64,000 nt of DNA from Kitasatospora sp. NBC_00240 (GTDB lineage Bacteria > Actinomycetota > Actinomycetes > Streptomycetales > Streptomycetaceae): contig NZ_JAPEMU010000001.1 in NCBI RefSeq assembly GCF_026342405.1, positions 2,108,001-2,172,000 on the forward strand, given 5' to 3'. Under the pieces are notes generated by a model that did no database searches, was not told the DNA's origin, and was given only the letters and a program-made list of their open reading frames with translations. The position numbers and the translations under genes are program-made. This document shows positions 24,476-32,284 of this stretch, piece after piece (within the stretch, counting starts at the first letter, position 1; every line of letters begins with the position of its first letter).

Positions 24476-25924
24476 TCAGCTGCCGGGGACGGTGTCGGTG
24501 AAGGTCGTGCCGGCCGAGCGGTAGCCGGCCACCTTGGAGGTCACCTGGGCCGGGCTGAGCACCTGGTCCTTGATGAAGTACACGTAGTCGACCTGCTCGT
24601 TGTACGACCGCGGGGTGCTGCTGGTCTGGCCGTTGAGGTCGATCAGCCAGTGGTTGAAGTCGATCCACTGCGGCGTCTCGGGCAGGTACGGCTCGCCGTG
24701 GGTGCCGAAGACCTGGCCGTCGATGTAGTAGGTGATGCTGGTGTTGTCGACGGTGAGCTGCAGGTCGTGCCAGCCGTCGTAGGACTGCCGGCTCTCCACG
24801 TGGGCGTTGACGGCGTTCCACGGGTCCGGGTTGTAGGTCTCCCAGGACGTGCTGTACATGATGTTGCTCTGCTCGCCCCAGCCGCCGTTCGGCAGGTACT
24901 CGAAGTCCTGCTCGCTGTAGTTCGGGTCCATCGGCGCGTTGAGCGGGGTGAAGGTGAAGAAGGTCTGGTTGACGTGGTCGCCGTCGGGGCCGCCGGTCGG
25001 GGTGTCGTTGAACTTGACCCGTGCGGCGTAGGTGCCGTTCTTGAACTTGCGCGCGGTGGTCTGGAGTTCGGTCTCCTTGGTGCCGGCGGCGGTGCCGTCC
25101 GTGGTCAGCCGCATGTTCATGATGCTGTTGCCGCCGGAGGACTGGAACGTGATGTCCTGCGGTGACCAGGTGGCTCCGGGCACCCCGGGGCCGCCCTGGC
25201 CGGACTTGACCGTCCAGCCGTGCGCCTGGACGGCCGGGTCGCCGCTGGCGCTGTAGTTGAAGTCGTCGAACAGCGCCGGTGCGTTGGGGTCGACCGGCGG
25301 CGTGGTCGGCGGGGTGGTGGGGGGCGTGGTCGGCGGGGTGGTGGGGTCGTTGCCGGCCGGGGCGGTGCCCCAGAGCACGGCGCCACCGCGCTGCAGGGTG
25401 ACCTTGGGCGCGTTGGCGTACGTGGTCTGCGTGCCGTTGAAGGAGTAGTCGTCGGACTGGGTCAGGGTCTGCCAGTCCGAGCGGTAGAAGCGCAGCTGCA
25501 TGTCGCCGGTGTTCTGGCCGGGGGCGAGCGAGCCGGCGCCGGCGGTGAAGCCGATCTCCAGGTAGCGGTCGGCCGTGGCCGTGGGGTTGGCCAGGGTGCC
25601 GAAGGTGCCGGTGATGTTGCCGCAGCCCTTTACCGCCCAGGAGCAGGCGTAGCGGTACGTCACGTTCGGGCCGTCGGACTTGAAGTAGTACCGCAGCGTC
25701 ACGCCGGCGAGCGGCACGTTGGTGGTGCCGGTGTTGGTGATCTCCAGCCACGGCTCGGACTGGTCGGCGGTGGCACCGCCGGCGCTGGTGCGGTACTGCG
25801 CGGTGAGCGAGTCCGTCGCGGCCGAGGCCGGGACGGTCACCAGCGCGGCGCAGGCCAGGCCGGCGGCCGTGCAGACTGCCATCGCCGTCCGGGCACGGGC
25901 GGGTATGCGGAGTCGTGCTGACAC
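24476..25924 (-). CDS. Secreted CBM3 - GH16-like glycanase
   Basis: 482 residues. A Sec signal peptide ends about VPASAATDS. A family 3 carbohydrate-binding module occupies about residues 37-190 (SLTAQYRTSAGG, PWLEITNTGTTNVPLAGV, LRYYFKSDGPN), then a Pro-Thr linker of TTPP repeats. The C-terminal concanavalin-like domain (about 225-482) carries EQDFEYLP, compatible with the E-x-D-x-E catalytic motif of GH16-type beta-glucanases. CBM3 binds cellulose or chitin, so the enzyme should act on plant or fungal wall polymer outside the cell. GTG at 25924 has GAAGGG 6 bases upstream. The specific activity is not certain. Confidence 0.82.
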   Translation of the reverse strand: MSARLRIPARARTAMAVCTAAGLACAALVTVPASAATDSLTAQYRTSAGGATADQSEPWLEITNTGTTNVPLAGVTLRYYFKSDGPNVTYRYACSWAVKGCGNITGTFGTLANPTATADRYLEIGFTAGAGSLAPGQNTGDMQLRFYRSDWQTLTQSDDYSFNGTQTTYANAPKVTLQRGGAVLWGTAPAGNDPTTPPTTPPTTPPTTPPVDPNAPALFDDFNYSASGDPAVQAHGWTVKSGQGGPGVPGATWSPQDITFQSSGGNSIMNMRLTTDGTAAGTKETELQTTARKFKNGTYAARVKFNDTPTGGPDGDHVNQTFFTFTPLNAPMDPNYSEQDFEYLPNGGWGEQSNIMYSTSWETYNPDPWNAVNAHVESRQSYDGWHDLQLTVDNTSITYYIDGQVFGTHGEPYLPETPQWIDFNHWLIDLNGQTSSTPRSYNEQVDYVYFIKDQVLSPAQVTSKVAGYRSAGTTFTDTVPGS

Positions 25925-26001
25925 GGTGATCCCTTCAGAGTGGGGGCTGTGCGGGATTACTACGGGGGTGGTGCGAGCGGTGTGACCGGTACCGGTCCCG
26001 G

Positions 26002-27534
26002 TCACCGCGGGGTGGTGGTGCGGTTGATCCCCAGCGCGTGCAGGCGGGGCCCGTGGTCGCGCAGGGCGGGCAGGAAGTCGGTGGTCCAGTCGCTGGACGG
26101 GTTCCACGCGCGGTCGGCCAGCGCGCAGAGCCGGGGGAAGGCCAGGTAGTCGGCCTGCTCGGCGGTGGTGATGAACTCGCTCCACAACTGCGCCTGGGTG
26201 CCCAGCACCCGGGCGGTCGCGGCGGGCTCCCAGTGCGCGGGGGCCGGCTCGTTGTCGTGGACGGCCCGCAGGTCGACGATCTCGCCGGCCTGGCCGAGCG
26301 GCTCGGTCGGCGCGTCCGACTGCGGGTAGTCGAGGTAGGTGGAGCGGTGGGGCGCCATCACCACGTCGTGGCCCCGGCGGGCGGCGGCCAGGCCGTGGTC
26401 GCCGTCGCGCCAGGGCATCACGGTGAACTCGGGCGGCACCCCGCAGGAGCTGTCCTCGGCCCAGCACAGCGGGCGGCGGCCGCGCTCGACCAGGAACTCG
26501 CCGATCCGGCCGAGGAACCACCCGTGCAGTTCCTTGGGCGCGGCCAGCCCGAGCTCCGCGGCGCGGCGGCGGGCGGCCGGGCTGTGCTCCCACTCGGTGG
26601 TCGGGCATTCGTCCCCGCCGATGTGGATGTACGGCGAGGGGAAGACGTCGAGCACCTCGCCGAGGACGGTACGGCAGAACTCCAGCACCTCGTCGTGGAC
26701 GCCGAGGACGTTCTCGCACACGCCCCAGTCGGTCCAGACGTCCAGCCGGCGGCCGGGCACGTTGCCCAGGTGCGGGTAGGCGGCCAGCGCGGCCCGGGCG
26801 TGGCCCGGCATCTCGATCTCGGGCACCACGGTCACCCCGCGCTCCGCCGCGTACCGGACCAGTCGGCGCAGTTCCGCGACGGTGTACGAGCCGCCGTGCG
26901 GGCGATCGTCGTAGCGGGTGCTGCCGGCCTGCCCGAGCATCGAGCGGGCCCGGACCGAGCCGATCTCGGTGAGCAGCGGGTAGGCGCTGCTCGGCATCCG
27001 CCAGCCCTGGTCGTCGGTGAGGTGCAGGTGCAGCACGTTCAGCTTGTGGAAGGCCAGCAGGTCGACGGTGCGCAGCAGGAACGGCAGCGGCTGGAAGTGC
27101 CGGGCCACGTCGACCATCACGCCGCGCCACGGGTACCTGGGCACGTCGGTGGTCTCCAGGCAGGGGATCCGCCAGCTCACCTCGGGGGCCGGGCGGTCCA
27201 GGAGTGCCTCGGGGGGCAGCAGTTGGCGCAGGGTCTGGACGCCGTGCAGCAGTCCGGCGGGGCGGGCGGCGCGCAGCCGGACGCCGTCCGGGGTGACCCG
27301 CAGGTGGTAGCCCTCCTCGCCGAGCGCCGCGTCGGCGGGGTCGAGGGACAGCTCGACGGCGGCCTCCTCGCCGGCGCCGGCCGGTGCCAGCGGCAGGCCG
27401 GTGGCGGGGGCGAGCAGGGTGCGCAGCAGGTCGGCGGCGGCGCGGGCCTCGCCGTCGGCCCGGAGGGTGCCGGCCGGGCCGAGGGTGAAGTCGCCGGGGC
27501 CGCGGAGCAGGCGGGCGGGCTTCGGAATGATCAC
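26002..27534 (-). CDS. Beta-N-acetylhexosaminidase, GH20, intracellular
   Basis: 510 residues. N-terminal GH20b-like domain (about 1-125), then the TIM barrel with GVMVDVARHF, NVLHLHLTDDQGWR, VVPEIEMPGHARA and the catalytic Asp-Glu pair in IHIGGDECPTTEW. No signal peptide, so it probably cleaves imported chito-oligosaccharides in the cytosol. It lies last in the leftward das-like operon after two permeases and the lipoprotein, as expected for an uptake-and-cleavage set. GTG at 27534 has AGGAG 7 bases upstream. Its stop overlaps a hairpin (GTGACCGG/CCGGTCAC, 25982-26005) that could end the operon. Confidence 0.92.
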   Translation of the reverse strand: MIIPKPARLLRGPGDFTLGPAGTLRADGEARAAADLLRTLLAPATGLPLAPAGAGEEAAVELSLDPADAALGEEGYHLRVTPDGVRLRAARPAGLLHGVQTLRQLLPPEALLDRPAPEVSWRIPCLETTDVPRYPWRGVMVDVARHFQPLPFLLRTVDLLAFHKLNVLHLHLTDDQGWRMPSSAYPLLTEIGSVRARSMLGQAGSTRYDDRPHGGSYTVAELRRLVRYAAERGVTVVPEIEMPGHARAALAAYPHLGNVPGRRLDVWTDWGVCENVLGVHDEVLEFCRTVLGEVLDVFPSPYIHIGGDECPTTEWEHSPAARRRAAELGLAAPKELHGWFLGRIGEFLVERGRRPLCWAEDSSCGVPPEFTVMPWRDGDHGLAAARRGHDVVMAPHRSTYLDYPQSDAPTEPLGQAGEIVDLRAVHDNEPAPAHWEPAATARVLGTQAQLWSEFITTAEQADYLAFPRLCALADRAWNPSSDWTTDFLPALRDHGPRLHALGINRTTTPR

Positions 27535-27567
27535 GATGGGTCTCCTGGGGAGGGGGCGGGGGCGCGG

Positions 27568-28410
27568 TCAGCCCTTGACGGCGCCGGCGGTCATTCCGGA
27601 GGTGACCTTGTTCTGCAGGACGAGGAAGACCAGCAGGACGGGGAGCATGAAGAGCGAGGAGGCGGCCATGGTGGCGCCCCAGTCCGTCCCGAAGACGTTG
27701 GCGAAGGAGGAGAGCCAGACCGGCAGGGTGCGGGCGTCCTGGTTCTTGATGATCAGGGTGTTGGCGAAGGCGAACTCGTTCCACGCCGTGATGAAGCCGA
27801 ACAGCGAGGTGGAGAGCAGGCCCGGGGCAAGCAGCGGCAGGGTGATCCGGCGGAAGGCGCCGGCCCGGCTGCAGCCGTCCACCTGGGCGGACTCCTCCAG
27901 CTCCACCGGGACGGCGGCGAGGAATCCGCGCAGGGTCACGATGGTGAAGGGCAGCGTGGTCATGAAGTAGACCAGGGTGAGCATGGTGAGGCTGTCGAGC
28001 ATGTCGGTGTCGCGGGCGATCACGTACATCGGGATCAGCAGCGCCTCCCAGGGCGCCATCTGGGCGACGAAGACCATCAGGATGAAGGCCCGCCGCCCGC
28101 GCCAGCGCAGCCGTCCGACCGCGAAGGCCGCGCAGAGCGCCACCAGCAGGGACATCAGCACCGCGCCGCAGGTGACCAGCAGGCTGTTGCGCCAGAAGGT
28201 GGCGAACCCCTCGGCGTGGACGGCCGTCCGGAAGTGCTCCAGCGTCGGGTGCAGCGGCAGGAAGGTGGGGGTGTCGGCCTGGATGTCGGCGGTGGGCTTG
28301 AGGGCGGTGATCGCCATCCAGTACACCGGGAAGGCCGAGAGGGCGAGCACGGCCAGGGCCGCGAGGTTCAGCGGGACGCGGCGCAGCGCCCGGCTCGGCG
28401 GGTGGTTCAC
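27568..28410 (-). CDS. Carbohydrate ABC transporter permease (DasC-like)
   Basis: 280 residues, MalG-type permease with six membrane segments (NLAALAVLALSAFPVYWMAI first). The EAA loop is VELEESAQVDGCSRAGAFRR and it ends TSGMTAGAVKG, as these permeases often do. GTG at 28410 overlaps the stop of the first permease (GTGA). It pairs with that permease and the lipoprotein to import an amino sugar or its oligomer. No ATPase gene is present, so a shared MsiK-type ATPase elsewhere is expected. Confidence 0.92.
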   Translation of the reverse strand: MNHPPSRALRRVPLNLAALAVLALSAFPVYWMAITALKPTADIQADTPTFLPLHPTLEHFRTAVHAEGFATFWRNSLLVTCGAVLMSLLVALCAAFAVGRLRWRGRRAFILMVFVAQMAPWEALLIPMYVIARDTDMLDSLTMLTLVYFMTTLPFTIVTLRGFLAAVPVELEESAQVDGCSRAGAFRRITLPLLAPGLLSTSLFGFITAWNEFAFANTLIIKNQDARTLPVWLSSFANVFGTDWGATMAASSLFMLPVLLVFLVLQNKVTSGMTAGAVKG

Positions 28411-29378
28411 AGGGCTTCTCCTTCCTGGCGGAACATCCGGCGCAGGTTGAACACCAGGGCGGCGGCCAGGATCGCCACGGTCAGGGTCGAGACGGCGGAG
28501 CCCAGGTCGTACTTGTGCAGGGACTGCGCGATCTGGAAGGCGTAGACCGGCAGGGTGGTGGTGGCGTCCCCCGGCCCGCCCTGGCTGATCACCCAGATCT
28601 GGGCGAAGCACTTGAAGCACCAGATCACCTCCAGCGAGGTGACCAGCGCGAACAGCGGCCGCAGCACCGGGAAGGTGACCAGGCGGAAGGTCTGCCAGGC
28701 GCCGGCGCCGTCCAACCGGGCCGCCTCGTACAGTTCGGCGGGGATGGTGGTGAGGCCGCCGTACAGGGTGAGGGCGGCGAACGGGACGGACTGCCAGACG
28801 ATCAGGGCGACCAGGATGAAGAAGGTCGAGCCGCGGTGCGCGAACCAGGCGTAGTTCTGGAAGGAGTGGAACCCGAGCGCGTCCAGGGCCCAGTTGACCA
28901 CCCCGAAGCGGGACTGGAAGAGCCATTGGAAGATGGTGGTGGCGGCGATCACCGGGGTCGCCCAGGTGAGGACGAGCCCGCTCATCACGGCCAGCCGCAT
29001 CCGCCGGCCGAGTGCCTTGAGCATCAGGGCGGTCAGGGTGCCGAAGAGCATGATCAGGCCGGTGTTGAGGGCCGTCCACCACAGGGTGCGGCCGGTCACC
29101 GTCCAGAAGTCGGGGTCGCCGAGCACCTGGGTGTAGTTGGCGAGGCCCACGAACTCGGCGTTGCCACGGATGAGTTCGGCCATCCGGAAGTGCTGCACGG
29201 ACATCAGCAGGTTCCGGGCGACGGGGTAGAGCAGCAGGAACGCCGTGCCCACGAGCGTCGGGGCGATCAGCAGGTACGGCCAGGCGGCGGCGAGGCGGCC
29301 GCGCCGGGCCGGGCGCCGCACGGGCGGGGGCGCCGCCGGGGCGGCCGGCCGGGTGTCGGCCTGGGGTGCGGTGAGCAC
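28407..29378 (-). CDS. Carbohydrate ABC transporter permease (DasB-like)
   Basis: 323 residues, MalF-type permease: a Pro/Ala-rich cytosolic N-terminus, then WPYLLIAPTLVGTAFLLLYP and further segments. The EAA loop is IPAELYEAARLDGAGAWQTF. GTG at 29378 follows GGGAG with 7-base spacing. It lies 13 bases downstream of the lipoprotein gene and overlaps the next permease by 4 bases. Confidence 0.92.
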   Translation of the reverse strand: MLTAPQADTRPAAPAAPPPVRRPARRGRLAAAWPYLLIAPTLVGTAFLLLYPVARNLLMSVQHFRMAELIRGNAEFVGLANYTQVLGDPDFWTVTGRTLWWTALNTGLIMLFGTLTALMLKALGRRMRLAVMSGLVLTWATPVIAATTIFQWLFQSRFGVVNWALDALGFHSFQNYAWFAHRGSTFFILVALIVWQSVPFAALTLYGGLTTIPAELYEAARLDGAGAWQTFRLVTFPVLRPLFALVTSLEVIWCFKCFAQIWVISQGGPGDATTTLPVYAFQIAQSLHKYDLGSAVSTLTVAILAAALVFNLRRMFRQEGEAL

Positions 29379-29391
29379 GGCGTGACTCCCG

Positions 29392-30690
29392 TCAGGAGGT
29401 GCTGTTGAGGGCCTTGGTGATGGACTCGGTGGCGGACCGGCCCGCGGCGGACGGATCGGCCCCGGTGAGCACCTGGGTCATGTACTGCTTGATCGGGTTG
29501 TTCGCCTCGACCGCGGCCCAGTTCGGGGAGTTGGGGGTGGCGTGGCCGTTCACCGCACCGGCGGCCATCGCCGAAGCGCCCTCGTTGCCGGAGAGCACGC
29601 CGGCCAGCGAGGTCCGGTTGGGGACGTAGCTCATCTCCTTGGCCATGTCCGCCTGCCACTTCTCGCCGGCCAGTGCCTTGACCACCTCGTACGCGGCGCT
29701 CTGGTGCTTGGAGGACTCGGGGATCACCAGGTCGGAGCCGCCGGTGAAGACCGCGCCGGGCTTGTCCGCGGTCTTGCCGGGGATCGGGAAGAAGCCGAGC
29801 TTGTCCTTGAGCGCGGGGTTGGCCTTGATGATCGCGGCCGCGCCGCCGGGGGTGGAGATGACCTGTGCGCTCCTGCCCTTGGCGAACACCTCGGCCTGCA
29901 GCGGCTTGGCCTCGTCGGAGTCCTTCGGGCCGCTGCCGAGGGCCTGGAGCTTCTGGTAGAAGTCGATCCCGGCCTTGGCCTGCGGGGTGTCCAGGGTGCC
30001 CTTCCACTTGCCGTCGGCCCCCTTGGCCGCCAGGTCGCCGCCCTCGTCCCAGACGAAGCCGGCCAGCGCGTACCAGGTCTGGCCGGTGAGGTAGATGCCG
30101 TCGTTGCCACCGGTGTTGAGCTTGGTGGTGTCGGCGATCCACTCGTCACGGGTCTTCGGCGCGCTGGTGATGCCGGCCTGGGCGAAGAGGTCCTTGTTGT
30201 AGATGACGACCCGGTTGGCGGCGTACCAGGGGATGCCGTACTGCTTGCCGTCGATCTTCCCGGGTTCGGCCAGGCCCGGGATCCAGTCGCCGCCCTGGAG
30301 GTCGGTGACCTTGTCGGTGAGGTCCTTGACGCCGCCGCTGGCCGCGTACTGCGCGACCTGGGTGTTGCCCACCTCGATGACGTCCGGGGCGTCCTTGCTG
30401 GCCAGCGCGCTGGTGATCTTCTGCCCGATGCCGTCCCACTCCTGGATCTGGATGTCCAGGGTGGTGCCCGCGTGGGTGTTCTCGTAGTCGGCCCGGAAGC
30501 GCTGGAGGAAGCCGTCGGAGACGCTGTCCCGCATGATCCAGACCGTCAGCCGGGACGGCGCGGCGGCGTCGGAGCCGCCGGAACCGCCGTCGGCGGACGA
30601 GGAGCAGGCGGTGAGGCCGGTGAGGGCCAGCACGGCGGCCGTGGCGAGGGCGGCGACGGAGCGCGAGCGGGAGGGCGCGGGGGGTCTCAT
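29392..30690 (-). CDS. Sugar ABC transporter substrate-binding lipoprotein (DasA-like)
   Basis: 432 residues. Lipoprotein signal with lipobox LTGLTAC, then a Ser/Gly-rich spacer and a cluster B/D-type binding protein (LTVWIMRDSVSDGFLQRF, DVIEVGNTQVAQYAASGG). GGNDGIYLTGQTWYALAGF, TGGSDLVIPESSKHQ and NWAAVEANNPIKQYMTQVL resemble the Streptomyces chitobiose/GlcNAc-binding protein DasA. This fits the gene order (lipoprotein, permease, permease, hexosaminidase, divergent GntR). ATG at 30690; GAGGTGA lies about 8 bases upstream. The ligand is inferred, not shown. Confidence 0.9.
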   Translation of the reverse strand: MRPPAPSRSRSVAALATAAVLALTGLTACSSSADGGSGGSDAAAPSRLTVWIMRDSVSDGFLQRFRADYENTHAGTTLDIQIQEWDGIGQKITSALASKDAPDVIEVGNTQVAQYAASGGVKDLTDKVTDLQGGDWIPGLAEPGKIDGKQYGIPWYAANRVVIYNKDLFAQAGITSAPKTRDEWIADTTKLNTGGNDGIYLTGQTWYALAGFVWDEGGDLAAKGADGKWKGTLDTPQAKAGIDFYQKLQALGSGPKDSDEAKPLQAEVFAKGRSAQVISTPGGAAAIIKANPALKDKLGFFPIPGKTADKPGAVFTGGSDLVIPESSKHQSAAYEVVKALAGEKWQADMAKEMSYVPNRTSLAGVLSGNEGASAMAAGAVNGHATPNSPNWAAVEANNPIKQYMTQVLTGADPSAAGRSATESITKALNSTS

Positions 30691-30723
30691 GGAGGAGGTC
30701 ACCTCGAAGGGGAGCGAGTGGAA

Positions 30724-30777
30724 CTTACCAGTTGCCGACTGGAGCGGCACTGGTAAGAGAAGGTGGCATGGACCACT
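30724..30777. promoter_or_regulatory. Inverted repeat and dre-like site upstream of the lipoprotein gene
   Basis: CTTACCAGT (30724-30732) and ACTGGTAAG (30749-30757) are perfect 9-bp arms separated by 16 bases. Next to them, GGTGGCATGGACCACT (30762-30777) agrees with the known DasR-site pattern ACTGGTCTAGACCACT at 11 of 16 positions. ACTGGT is also the half-site of that pattern. Likely operator for the GntR/DasR-type regulator controlling the import operon. Confidence 0.5.
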
Positions 30778-30838
30778 TGGCGCGTCAAGACCTACGGACG
30801 GGCCGCTTCTCCTGGAAGCATCCGGGTAACCGGTTCAA

Positions 30839-30973
30839 CTGGTCAGCACCTGGTCAATGAGGCTCCGACGACCCCGAACCCGGGCCCCAGCGGCCCACAA
30901 CACCGGAAATGCACTCCCACCGGCCACCGGACACTGGCAAACTGGTCAACATCTGGCTAGTCTCGGCTGGTCA
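30839..30973. promoter_or_regulatory. Array of CTGGTCA half-sites upstream of the GntR gene
   Basis: CTGGTCA occurs at 30839, 30850, 30942 and 30967, with variants CTGGCAA (30934) and CTGGCTA (30953). Two pairs are 11 bp apart on the same face of the helix. All point rightward to the GntR gene at 31006. Together with the inverted repeat nearer the lipoprotein gene this fills most of the 30691-31005 divergent region. Confidence 0.5.
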
Positions 30974-31005
30974 TATATCCGACCGCAGGAAAAGGAGATC
31001 AGTCC

Positions 31006-31863
31006 ATGGGCGCCGAGGACTCCGGTCCCGTTCTCAAGCGCACGCGAGTCCGCGACTACCTCAGGAATCTCGTCGAATCGCAGGCCGCCGGCGACCCGAT
31101 CCCCTCCGAACGGGCCCTGTGCGAACAACTCGGGGTCTCCCGGCCGACCCTGCGGGCGGCGGTGGACGAACTCGTCACCACCGGGCTGATCGTGCGCGAG
31201 CACGGCCGGGGCATGTTCGTCGCACCGGCCAAGATCACCCAGGAACTGGCGATGGCCGGCGAGGACAGCGCGTTCGTCCTGCCGCGCGCAGCCGGCAGCT
31301 GGGCCAGCCGGGTGCTGGAGTTCTCCGTCATCCAGGCCGGCGCCCGGGTCGGCCGGAAACTGCACATCTCGCCCGCCGCCGAAATCGTCTACATCGCCAG
31401 ACTTCGGCTGGTCGACGGCGAACCGATGGCGATCGAGCACCTGCACGTACCCGCCGCCCTGGTACCGGGCCTGACACCGGCGGACATGGAATCCGGTGAC
31501 TTCTACGAACTCCTCCGGGACCAGCACGGCATCCAGGTGCACCAGGCCGTCCAGTCCATCGAACCGACCGTCACCAGCGAGCGGGAGGCGCGGCTGCTCG
31601 CCGTCCCCGTGCTCTCCCCCGCGCTGCTCTTCGAGCGGCTGACCACCGACGGAACGGGACGGCCGGTGGAGTACGTGCACTCGCTGTACCGGGGCGACCG
31701 CTACCGGATCGTGTCCCGGATCTCGCTCGCCGACCCCGGCCACCCCGCGCCGGCCACGGACCAGGACGCCTCCCGGCACCACCCGGGCATCCCGCCGGGC
31801 GACCTGACCAGTGGCGCCGGCGGCCGGACGGTGACGGTCGGCGACGTCCAGCCGACGGCCTGA
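31006..31863 (+). CDS. GntR family regulator, HutC/DasR-like
   Basis: 285 residues. Winged-helix domain about 8-80 (IPSERALCEQLGVSRPTLRA, TTGLIVREHGRGMFV) and UTRA effector domain about 90-245 (EPMAIEHLHVPAALVPG, VEYVHSLYRGDRYRIVSRI). The closing VEYVHSLYRGDRY stretch resembles DasR. A 40-residue Pro/Gly/His-rich tail is extra. Divergent from the sugar import operon. Effector is probably a phosphorylated amino sugar by family analogy. AAAGGAG (30990-30996) precedes the ATG by 9 bases. It may be a paralogue of the global DasR rather than DasR itself. Confidence 0.88.
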   Translation: MGAEDSGPVLKRTRVRDYLRNLVESQAAGDPIPSERALCEQLGVSRPTLRAAVDELVTTGLIVREHGRGMFVAPAKITQELAMAGEDSAFVLPRAAGSWASRVLEFSVIQAGARVGRKLHISPAAEIVYIARLRLVDGEPMAIEHLHVPAALVPGLTPADMESGDFYELLRDQHGIQVHQAVQSIEPTVTSEREARLLAVPVLSPALLFERLTTDGTGRPVEYVHSLYRGDRYRIVSRISLADPGHPAPATDQDASRHHPGIPPGDLTSGAGGRTVTVGDVQPTA

Positions 31864-31911
31864 CGCCCGGGCACCGCCGGCCGGGGCACCGCCGGCCGGG
31901 GCACCGGACGC

Positions 31912-31954
31912 GGGACGGCCCGGGCAGGGTGTCACCACCCGCCCGGGCCGTCCC
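31912..31954. terminator. Stem-loop terminator after the GntR gene
   Basis: A 14-bp perfect stem GGGACGGCCCGGGC/GCCCGGGCCGTCCC with a 15-base loop. A direct repeat GGGGCACCGCCGGCC precedes it. Confidence 0.8.
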
Positions 31955-31970
31955 GACCCCTCCGGCCGGC

Positions 31971-32215
31971 TCACTCGAAGCGGAGCCCGTCCGGCCGCGC
32001 CATCCGGAACAGCACCGGCAGCGTCAGCACGGTGACGCCCAGCACGGCCGCGGCGGCCGTGCCCGCCGTCATCAGCACGCCGGGCCAGGCGATGTGCACC
32101 GGCAGCCCGGCGAGTCGGAGCAGCAGCCCGCCCGATCCGGCCCCGACCGCGGCGGCCAGCGCCAGGCCGAGCAGCCGCCGACGGCGGAGGACCCTTGCGC
32201 CACCGGTACCGGGCG
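31971..32215 (-). pseudogene. C-terminal remnant of a membrane protein
   Basis: Reading leftward from a TAG near 32215 to the TGA at 31971, about 75 codons encode two hydrophobic segments (RLLGLALAAAVGAGSGGLLL and a second containing VLGVTVLTLPVLF) and the ending RMARPDGLRFE. That ending is like the last residues of FtsX-type ABC permeases of actinomycetes (PDGLRxE). There is no ATG/GTG/TTG that would give the first segment, so it looks like the truncated tail of a lost permease gene. Confidence 0.4.
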
Positions 32216-32219
32216 GCGT

Positions 32220-32238
32220 TAACTAGCATCGCTAGTTA
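32220..32238. promoter_or_regulatory. Perfect 19-bp palindrome, TetR-type operator
   Basis: TAACTAGC-ATC-GCTAGTTA: two perfect 8-bp arms with a 3-base centre in A+T-richer DNA, 47 bases before the aldehyde dehydrogenase start. Size and symmetry fit a TetR-family operator. No regulator gene adjoins it; the nearest TetR gene is at 41092. Confidence 0.7.
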
Positions 32239-32284
32239 TGCACGGTGCGGCACCGGCCGGGCCGGCCCAGGAAAGGACCCCCTC

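Noticed and set aside
24476..27784. Giant fusion of the glycanase with upstream sequence
   Set aside because: The open frame upstream of 25924 is a shadow of the GH20 and permease genes; the signal peptide and ribosome binding site fix the start at 25924.
30946..32229. Leftward 427-codon frame over the GntR gene
   Set aside because: Antisense shadow of a clear GntR/UTRA protein.
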